The notes beneath the pieces are model-generated. The model was not told the origin of the DNA, made no database searches, and was given only the letters and a program-made list of their open reading frames with translations. The position numbers and the translations under genes are program-made. DNA of 12,138 nucleotides from JABHCC01 sp034658635 (lineage in GTDB: Bacteria; Bacteroidota; Bacteroidia; Bacteroidales; UBA12481): assembly GCA_034658635.1 (NCBI GenBank), contig JAYEFL010000183.1:1-12138 (forward strand), written 5' to 3'. This document shows, in pieces, positions 1-4,475 of the stretch; within the stretch, counting starts at the first letter, position 1, and each line of letters starts with the position of its first letter.

Positions 1-56
1 TGGTGTATTGGCAAATTAGTATATTGGTGGATTGGTTAATTGGTTACTTGGTTAAT
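1..56. repeat. Degenerate 8-bp tandem array (TGGTTAAT-like)
   Basis: Seven consecutive 8-base units can be read from base 1 (tggtgtat, tggcaaat, tagtatat, tggtggat, tggttaat, tggttact, tggttaat) and then the periodicity fades. The best units differ by one base from the TTACTCGG unit of the array at 8933-9020 once phase is allowed for (ttacttgg against ttactcgg), so the two arrays look like one repeat family. The array runs to about 10 bases before the preferred start of the hydrolase gene, and an alternative upstream start would be encoded by it. Its position at the very edge suggests the sequence may be cut here because of the repeat. Confidence 0.7.
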
Positions 57-66
57 ATTTAGTTGC

Positions 67-837
67 TTGAAAACTCTTAGGGTACTGGCTGTTTTAATAC
101 TTTTGTTTGTTTTTGGTTTGTTGTCATGCAGTAAACTTCCGGAAGAACAGAATATTAGCGATACACTTCACATCGAAGAAAATCGGGATTATATCATTAT
201 TACACCTAATCGTGAATGGTTCTCAATGACTGGTATGGTCTTTTACCCGGGCGGGCTGGTTGACCCGCATGCCTACATCGAACCTTTATCAAGATTTGCA
301 GTTTCCGGACTGATGCATCAGATTGTTATTGTGAAAATGCCGGCAAACCTGGCTATTCTGGATGCCGATAAAGGAAAATGGATGTACAGCAGGTTTCCTT
401 ATGTCAGACGATGGGTGGTGGCCGGACACTCTATGGGAGGCGTATCTGCCTGCCAACTGGTACATAAATATCCACATTTCTTTTATGGAATGGCCCTTTT
501 GGCCGCCTATCCACAAAAATCCAGTGATATCAACTGGTGGACACAAACCGTATTATCCATTCGTGGCGAAAACGACGGACTGGTTTCTGCAGATGACCTT
601 GAGGCAAGAGCCGAATATCTTCCACCAGCTATAAAAATCAACACACTGGAGGAATTCCCGATGGAAAAAAGCTCAAAAACAGTGTACTATACTATCCCCG
701 GAGGAAACCATGCCTATTTCGGAAAATATGGAGAACAAAAAGGCGACGGAGAAGCAACAATAACCAGGGAGGAACAAATTGAAGAAATGGTCAAGATCCT
801 GCAAAAGTGGTTCGATGCCTATGAATGGGATAAGTAG
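67..837 (+). CDS. Alpha/beta-hydrolase lipoprotein
   Basis: A predicted exported serine hydrolase of the alpha/beta-hydrolase fold (PF12695-like); the substrate is unknown. Using the longer frame from the TTG at 40 for numbering, a hydrophobic stretch at about residues 14-29 ends in a lipobox (LLSC, Cys30), so the mature protein is probably a lipoprotein. The nucleophile elbow GHSMGG has Ser131; the acid is probably Asp179 in GENDG, and His224 in GGNHAYFG completes the triad. I prefer the TTG at 67, which gives MKTLRVLAVLILLF, a clean signal peptide. The TTG at 40 would add nine residues encoded by the 8-bp repeat array. There is no convincing Shine-Dalgarno, as is usual in Bacteroidota. Length (256 aa) is normal for a single-domain hydrolase. 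It is followed 72 bp later by a secreted beta-rich protein on the same strand. The start codon is the main uncertainty. Confidence 0.82.
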   Translation: MKTLRVLAVLILLFVFGLLSCSKLPEEQNISDTLHIEENRDYIIITPNREWFSMTGMVFYPGGLVDPHAYIEPLSRFAVSGLMHQIVIVKMPANLAILDADKGKWMYSRFPYVRRWVVAGHSMGGVSACQLVHKYPHFFYGMALLAAYPQKSSDINWWTQTVLSIRGENDGLVSADDLEARAEYLPPAIKINTLEEFPMEKSSKTVYYTIPGGNHAYFGKYGEQKGDGEATITREEQIEEMVKILQKWFDAYEWDK

Positions 838-839
838 GG

Positions 840-863
840 GTCGACCCAAGTGTCGACCCATGT
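840..863. repeat. 12-bp direct repeat, two copies
   Basis: gtcgacccaagt is followed at once by gtcgacccatgt, a tandem 12-mer with one mismatch, directly after the hydrolase stop codon. A related cccacgtaac word follows at about 871. It fills most of the gap to the next gene. A function is not evident; it resembles the other low-complexity words scattered in this window. Confidence 0.55.
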
Positions 864-909
864 AAAAACCCACGTAACAACACATATGCGACTCTGGAAA
901 ATACAAAAA

Positions 910-1437
910 ATGAAACGACTACCAACAATACTCCTACTCCTGATTTCGATCAATCTGCAAGCTCAGGATATTCAGATCACTGCATTTGGGGGAGTTGGAT
1001 TAGGCTATCAATTGGATGAGCAAAACATCTATGAGCCGGGGTTCAGTGGTGCAGGCATCAAAGTTGACCTCATCAGGCAAATCGATGCTTCCAGAGTTTC
1101 CCTGATTAATGGTTTGGAATTTTCTTTTCAGGGATGGGGATCACAGCTGCTGGCCAATAATGGATTTTCTTTCCGGATATTGAATAAAGGAAAATTTGGC
1201 TTCGACGCAAAACTCCATGTTTTCAATGGGATTGTTTTGCTAAAATCTAATCCCCTATATATTGGAGGCATTGAGATTTTGCCCCAAATAAGCTATTCAA
1301 TAAGCAAAAAGATATCCATTTACATGAACTCAGGATTCAGATATTCTGCATGTCCCCGCTATCGTCAATACGGACCAATTTGGAGTTATTTTGATGTGCC
1401 GGTTGGCCTTGGAGTTGCCTTGAGCCTTGAGCCTTGA
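910..1437 (+). CDS. Small secreted beta-rich protein, probable outer-membrane barrel
   Basis: Not recognised as a named family. From the ATG at 910 the protein has 175 residues. It begins MKRLPTILLLLISINLQAQ, a typical Sec signal peptide with cleavage after AQA/Q, followed by alternating hydrophobic and polar beta-strand-like stretches with many Gly and aromatic residues (GGVGLGYQL, FSFQGWGSQ, ISIYMNSGFRYS). This is the look of a small outer-membrane beta-barrel. An ATG at 850 in the same frame is less likely because it would place about 20 repeat-derived residues before the signal peptide. The last codons (ALSLEP, stop) are written by a 7-bp tandem repeat, so the original C-terminus may have been replaced. 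It is convergent with the NifX-like gene, whose stop lies only 7 bp away. Confidence 0.7.
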   Translation: MKRLPTILLLLISINLQAQDIQITAFGGVGLGYQLDEQNIYEPGFSGAGIKVDLIRQIDASRVSLINGLEFSFQGWGSQLLANNGFSFRILNKGKFGFDAKLHVFNGIVLLKSNPLYIGGIEILPQISYSISKKISIYMNSGFRYSACPRYRQYGPIWSYFDVPVGLGVALSLEP

Positions 1438-1442
1438 GCCTT
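1418..1442. repeat. 7-bp tandem repeat CCTTGAG, about 3.5 copies
   Basis: Three exact ccttgag units plus cctt lie across the stop codon of the beta-rich protein and the gap to the NifX-like gene. The reverse complement (CTCAAGG) is the unit type of the 49-bp array inside the sulfatase at 5633-5681, so both belong to one repeat family in opposite orientation. Confidence 0.8.
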
Positions 1443-1444
1443 CT

Positions 1445-1825
1445 CTAATGCCCACAACTATGCCCTCCCCCTTGATGGTGCTCCTCATGCGCCTGACAAC
1501 CTTCACCTGAATCTTTAATAGTACCTGCCAGATACTCCTTAACTACCTCAGTAACATTTCCTGAGCATCCACGGATCACTTCTACCCCAAATGAATTGAG
1601 GTTTTGCAGAGCTCCTCCTCCCATGTTTCCGGCAAGCAGAAGTGACACTCCCATATTCTGAAGAAGACTGGCAATATTAGATTGGCAGCCACATCCTTCC
1701 GGAGAAGCCATAAACTGTGAACCGGCAATTTGATTATTCTCGTCGATGTTAAAAATGGTGTAATATTCACAATGACCATAATGGCCATCCACCGTACTAT
1801 TTCTCGTTGGAATCGCAATCTTCAT
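1445..1825 (-). CDS. NifX/NifB-type dinitrogenase iron-molybdenum cofactor biosynthesis family protein
   Basis: A 126-residue protein of the Nitro_FeMo-Co family (PF02579; NifX, NafY, NifB C-terminal domain and many stand-alone homologues). Members bind Fe-S or Fe-Mo cofactors or precursors; outside nitrogen fixers the role is mostly unknown. The fold's usual features are visible: N-terminal MKIAIPT strand, VDGHYGHCEYYTIF near residues 11-24, an ASPEGCGC segment, LLLAGNMGGGALQNL and a VTEVVKEYLAG helix. The last 20 residues are rich in Cys and His (CQAHEEHHQGGGHSCGH), which suggests metal binding. I chose MKIAIPT as start over an upstream in-frame ATG at 1849, because family members start there. 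The start overlaps the end of the DUF5320 gene by 29 bp, so translation is probably coupled. No nif structural genes are present, so a role in nitrogen fixation should not be assumed. Confidence 0.88.
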   Translation of the reverse strand: MKIAIPTRNSTVDGHYGHCEYYTIFNIDENNQIAGSQFMASPEGCGCQSNIASLLQNMGVSLLLAGNMGGGALQNLNSFGVEVIRGCSGNVTEVVKEYLAGTIKDSGEGCQAHEEHHQGGGHSCGH

Positions 1826-2027
1826 CTTTTGTTTTATTTTGATTATCAAATAGTTTACTGCTTTTCAGCCTCTGTCCTTTGCCCTCTCCACCGCCGGATT
1901 TGCGTTTCAAACCCATTCCCTGACCCATATCTTCGAGGGATTTCTCTTTGTTTTTCTGGCATTTTCCAAGTTTCCTTCCGGTACCAGATCCTTTACCTGC
2001 GGGTCCTGTACGATCCATATGTGGCAT
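1797..2027 (-). CDS. DUF5320-family small protein
   Basis: A 76-residue protein with the N-terminal signature of DUF5320 (MPHMDRTGPAGKGSGTGRKL; the usual family form is MPRxDRTGPxGxGPxTGRG). The function of the family is unknown, but members commonly sit beside NifX-like, Mrp/NBP35-like and DUF134 genes, as here. The rest is low-complexity, rich in Lys, Gly and Glu, and ends in DEDCDSNEK. The gene starts one base after the DUF134 stop codon and overlaps the NifX-like start. It has a perfect Shine-Dalgarno (AGGAGG at 2034-2039 on the minus strand, six bases from the ATG), which is unusual for Bacteroidota, where initiation seldom relies on such sites. Confidence 0.8.
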   Translation of the reverse strand: MPHMDRTGPAGKGSGTGRKLGKCQKNKEKSLEDMGQGMGLKRKSGGGEGKGQRLKSSKLFDNQNKTKDEDCDSNEK

Positions 2028-2028
2028 C

Positions 2029-2331
2029 TTATTCCTCCTGTTTTAATTCAAAATGACCTCCTTCAATCCGTATAGCTTTAGCATTTACCAGGGCATCAGC
2101 AATTTTCTTATTGGCTACACTAAGAATCCGACCAAATGTAGCTCTGGAAACTTCCATTCGTTCAGCTGCCTCCTCTTGGTAAAGTCCTTCCAGATCAGCA
2201 AGCCTGATAGCCTCCAGCTCATCCACATGCAAAACGACTTCCTGTAAATTCCTAAAAGAAATTCCAGCCGGTTTATAATAGATCACATCCGGATGATTTG
2301 CTACCTGTCTGACACACTTCCTTCTGGGCAT
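2029..2331 (-). CDS. DUF134/UPF0251 helix-turn-helix regulator
   Basis: A 100-residue protein that matches the UPF0251/DUF134 family along its length: MPRRKC start, YYKPAGI at 18-24, EEVVLxVDELEAIRLAD-like segment at 30-46, and a sigma-70 region 4-like helix-turn-helix at about 51-72 (YQEEAAERMEVSRATFGRIL), ending KAIRIEGG. The family is annotated only as putative DNA-binding. It is the first gene of a three-gene operon with DUF5320 and NifX-like proteins. A Bacteroidetes-type promoter lies upstream, and near-palindromic sites lie both in the promoter spacer and across this start codon, so autoregulation by this protein is the simplest idea. That is inference from layout; its ligand or signal could be a metal or an Fe-S cluster, given the neighbours and Cys6. 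Confidence 0.9.
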   Translation of the reverse strand: MPRRKCVRQVANHPDVIYYKPAGISFRNLQEVVLHVDELEAIRLADLEGLYQEEAAERMEVSRATFGRILSVANKKIADALVNAKAIRIEGGHFELKQEE

Positions 2332-2373
2332 ATGCTCAATATTTCCGATGCAAATATAAGCATATGCTCAATA
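2326..2373. promoter_or_regulatory. Duplicated near-palindromic operator GCATATGC, two sites 32 bp apart
   Basis: The 14-base word gcatatgctcaata occurs at 2328-2341 and again at 2360-2373. Each contains a palindrome (gcatatgc at 2328-2335; agcatatgct at 2359-2368). The centres are 32 bp apart, about three helical turns, so both sites face the same side of the DNA. The upstream site lies exactly between the -33 and -7 boxes; the downstream site covers the DUF134 start codon. This is the arrangement expected of a repressor site pair. Which protein binds is not shown by the sequence. Confidence 0.65.
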
Positions 2374-2382
2374 CCAGCCAAA
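2351..2382 (-). promoter_or_regulatory. Bacteroidetes-type promoter of the DUF134 operon
   Basis: On the minus strand a TATATTTG box (2358 to 2351) matches the -7 consensus TAnnTTTG, and TTTG (2382 to 2379) matches the -33 element, with a 20-bp spacer, close to the spacing described for the primary sigma factor of Bacteroides. Transcription would begin a few bases further on, within about 15 bases of the DUF134 start codon at 2331. Confidence 0.65.
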
Positions 2383-2411
2383 CAAATTATTTAGTATTTC
2401 AGTTTTCTGTT

Positions 2412-3085
2412 ATGAAAAAATCGCACTCCTCTTATCACTCCCTTTTATCCTGCTTTGTTGCAGTAAGCCCAGGAACCCGGCAATTTCTAAAATCGACATT
2501 AATGGACATGATGTTACTCTACTGAGTTATTCAGAGATTACTGATACTATACCGGCTAAACTAAGTGACCTGGCTGATAATCTGCATTTTATACCACTGG
2601 AAACTCTGGATGAATGCATAATTGGATACGCACATTATTATGTTTATGACAAGTATATCATTGCTGTAAATCCATACGAAAAGATTCTATTATTCACTGC
2701 AAAAGGTAAGTTCCTGAGACATCTTGCTCAAGCAGGCAAAGGTCCTCAGGAATTCCAAAACGCTGTTACTACTGTCGATGAAAAGAATGACATCTTATAC
2801 GTTGGAGATGAATCCAAATCCTATTTCATGAGCTGGGATCTGAATACCGGAGATTATTTGGGTGACATACCCCGGGTATACAAGGGGAAATTGAAAAATA
2901 TACTATTAACCTCAAACAACACACTATACATTGCAAAAAGTGCCATCTCTTTAATTGAACATGCAAAAGAAGTTCTTAAAGATCCCAACACCAATCCAAA
3001 AGTAAAATCAAGATTAAATACGCTGATAAATCAAATTGACCTTGAAGATAATCCCATTTTAATAGTAGGAAAACTACGAAAATGA
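2412..3085 (+). pseudogene. 6-bladed beta-propeller lipoprotein gene, frameshifted at the start and missing its middle
   Basis: The frame that is coding from about 2420 to 3085 is a 6-bladed beta-propeller protein of the PF17170 type. It shows a lipoprotein leader (IALLLSLPFILLCCSK), then FIPLETLDECIIG, LLFTAKGKFLRH and GKGPQEF, which parallel CIIG, GNLLFR and GGGPGEV in the intact homologue at 9510-10661. The ATG at 2412 is followed by six A; seven would give MKKIALLLSL in frame. As written the ATG frame ends after about 35 codons. The product would also be only about 224 residues, against 383 for the homologue. The N-terminal blades run directly into what looks like the family C-terminus (IDLEDNPILIVGKLRK), so central blades appear deleted near residue 170. 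It is divergent from the DUF134 operon. A sequencing error in the A tract could explain the frameshift but not the missing middle. Confidence 0.72.
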
Positions 3086-3088
3086 TTT

Positions 3089-3112
3089 GTCATCCCGGAC
3101 TTGATCCGGGAC
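3089..3112. repeat. Palindromic repeat GTCATCCCGG, possible bidirectional terminator
   Basis: gtcatcccggacttgatcc continues to 3112 and contains a 7-bp perfect stem (tcccgga 3093-3099, tccggga 3105-3111) with a 5-base loop. It lies between the convergent propeller pseudogene and the esterase, 4 bases after the former's stop codon, so it could end transcription from both sides. Its first 15 bases match the element inside the sulfatase gene at 5136-5150 except for one base, which marks it as a dispersed element rather than a simple terminator. Confidence 0.65.
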
Positions 3113-3123
3113 CCCATTGCACA

Positions 3124-4242
3124 TTACCTATACTTCTTCAAAGCCCCCCCAATCTTCTCAGCATACCTTGAAAATCCTAAATCGGTATAATGCACACCAT
3201 CAACGGTACCTTCCCCATCTGTTCCAATCAAATCATAACCAGAAATAATAAATAGATTTAGAACATCCTCTTGTTTAAGCATGTAATAGGCTTTACGTAA
3301 TTGCTCATTCTGGCCATCCAGTTGCTTCTTATCCTCTACAATAATGACAGACTTCACTGTAGTGGCTGTTTCAACCAGGAAAATTGGAGTATCTGGTCTC
3401 TTCTCCCTGATAAAACGGATAAACTTCGTGTATCTGGGTACAATGACCTCGAGGTTGTGAATATTAGGCAAGCAATCAAGTATGTATGCTTCTGCATCAA
3501 TCTCAGCAATCAATTCTGCCAGTTCCATTTCCATTCTGCCGTTACCAGAAAATCCAAGATTTATTACTTCTCGATTTAGTTTTCTTGACAGGATATTGGA
3601 TGCTGCCATACCAGGACGACTAGCACACCCGCCCTGCTGAATGGAAGTCCCATAAATCACTATAGGCTTACCTTCCAAAACAGATGATGATTTAAGACTA
3701 CTTCCCTCATCCACTCCAATCCACAAAGTATCAATTCCATCGTACAAAGGCAGATTCAGGTGAAACTGATGTATTTCCCCATCCAAGCCATCCAGAATCT
3801 CACGTTCATATGATTTTCCGCTACCTGGACTACCAGACCCGGCATATCGCCATATCCCATTATCATCCATATACAAATCCACACCCTTTATCCCACAATC
3901 AGTCATATGCCACATGCTATTGTCATACCGCACGGTCCATTTAGCCAGGATCTTTGTAGAATTGGTGCGAAAATGAACAGATAGTCCTGCAGTACTTGTC
4001 CCTAAGCGCCAAACCGGATCCCTGACTATTCCTTTTACTTTAGCCGGCAAACGATCATACGGATGCTCCAGCTCATTCCATGCTTGTCCGGTTAATCCGA
4101 CATCCAAAGCATTGTACCAGGAGATATTGGCATCCTGACTTTGCTCTATTGCTCGGAGATTTTGAGCGGATACCAAATAGGACGTAGAAAATAGGACATA
4201 GCACATAAGGCTAAGGAATAAAGATAAGTGATTTAGTTTCAT
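3124..4242 (-). CDS. Secreted SGNH/GDSL hydrolase (GxDLY type esterase)
   Basis: A 372-residue exported esterase of the SGNH superfamily (PF14607 GxDLY plus PF14606 Lipase_GDSL_3), likely removing acyl groups from sugars or polysaccharides. A signal peptide occupies residues 1-26 (cleavage near VSA/QN). The N-terminal beta domain ends with the family motif KGVDLYMDD (119-127). The catalytic domain has GTSIQQG with nucleophile Ser200, GFSGNGRM with oxyanion residues Gly230-Asn234, DCLPN at 256-260, and DGVHYTDLG with Asp348 and His351. All catalytic residues are present, so it should be active. Residues 6-22 of the signal peptide are written, in antisense, by a repeat word family also found before the oxidoreductase gene (6050-6090). 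It is divergent from the trpF remnant/sulfatase genes; both starts lie within a 65-bp region. The substrate is inferred only from the sulfatase and fucosidase nearby. Confidence 0.9.
   Translation of the reverse strand: MKLNHLSLFLSLMCYVLFSTSYLVSAQNLRAIEQSQDANISWYNALDVGLTGQAWNELEHPYDRLPAKVKGIVRDPVWRLGTSTAGLSVHFRTNSTKILAKWTVRYDNSMWHMTDCGIKGVDLYMDDNGIWRYAGSGSPGSGKSYEREILDGLDGEIHQFHLNLPLYDGIDTLWIGVDEGSSLKSSSVLEGKPIVIYGTSIQQGGCASRPGMAASNILSRKLNREVINLGFSGNGRMEMELAELIAEIDAEAYILDCLPNIHNLEVIVPRYTKFIRFIREKRPDTPIFLVETATTVKSVIIVEDKKQLDGQNEQLRKAYYMLKQEDVLNLFIISGYDLIGTDGEGTVDGVHYTDLGFSRYAEKIGGALKKYR
4177..4228. repeat. Dispersed word repeat TAGGACGTAGAA / ACATAAGGCTAAG, inside a signal peptide
   Basis: taggacgtagaa (about 4178-4189), a second taggacatag, and acataaggctaag (4203-4215) recur as adjacent words at 6058-6081 before the oxidoreductase. 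Here they fall in the first codons of the esterase gene, which reads them on the minus strand as the hydrophobic signal peptide. Confidence 0.7.
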
Positions 4243-4307
4243 AATGCTGAATTTATATTAAAGGTAATAGAGAAATCCGTAAATTTACGTATCATTAATT
4301 ATTGCTA
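4243..4307. promoter_or_regulatory. Divergent intergenic region with 12-bp palindrome
   Basis: This 65-bp AT-rich gap separates the esterase from the divergent trpF remnant and must hold promoters for both directions. It contains a perfect 12-bp palindrome, cgtaaatttacg (4278-4289), a candidate operator. No clear TTTG/TAnnTTTG pair was found. A chance palindrome in AT-rich DNA is quite possible. Confidence 0.3.
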
Positions 4308-4475
4308 ATGAAAGTATATAGACCCCGCGTCAAAGTATGTTGCATCCAAAATCCTGACGAGGCCATAGAAAAAATAAGACCCTTTGGAGTGGATGTTTGC
4401 AATGGTGAAAGAAGCAACGGGAAACTTGATCCTGAGAAACTAAAGCGATTTGTCAATGAAATAAAAGGGTTTTGA
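4308..4475 (+). pseudogene. TrpF (phosphoribosylanthranilate isomerase) remnant with internal deletion
   Basis: An open frame of 55 codons whose two halves look like the two ends of TrpF, the (beta/alpha)8 isomerase of tryptophan synthesis. The start, RVKVCCIQNPDEA, matches the first strand of TrpF (family form KxCGxxxxEDA). The rest, EKIRPFGVDVCNGERSNGKL then DPEKLKRFVNEIKG, matches the last strand and the phosphate-binding C-terminus (family form PxGVDVSSGVExxxGxKDxxKIxxF). About 150 residues in between are absent while the frame stays open. The join falls near DEA-IEKI. It cannot form the barrel, so it is not a working isomerase. The stop codon TGA is followed at once by the ATG of the sulfatase, so the stub may still act as a leader cistron for the downstream gene. 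No other trp genes are nearby. Identification is by motif memory, hence moderate confidence. Confidence 0.62.

Noticed and set aside
850..909. Upstream in-frame start for the beta-rich protein
   Set aside because: It would put about 20 residues derived from the repeat-containing gap in front of a complete signal peptide starting at 910.
1445..1825. A nitrogen-fixation gene
   Set aside because: The NifX/NifB-type fold is widespread in non-fixers, and no nifHDK, nifEN or nifB is present in the window.
1730..2056. A 108-codon plus-strand frame opposite the NifX-like/DUF5320 genes
   Set aside because: The minus-strand products match known families and the overlapping operon layout explains the DNA.
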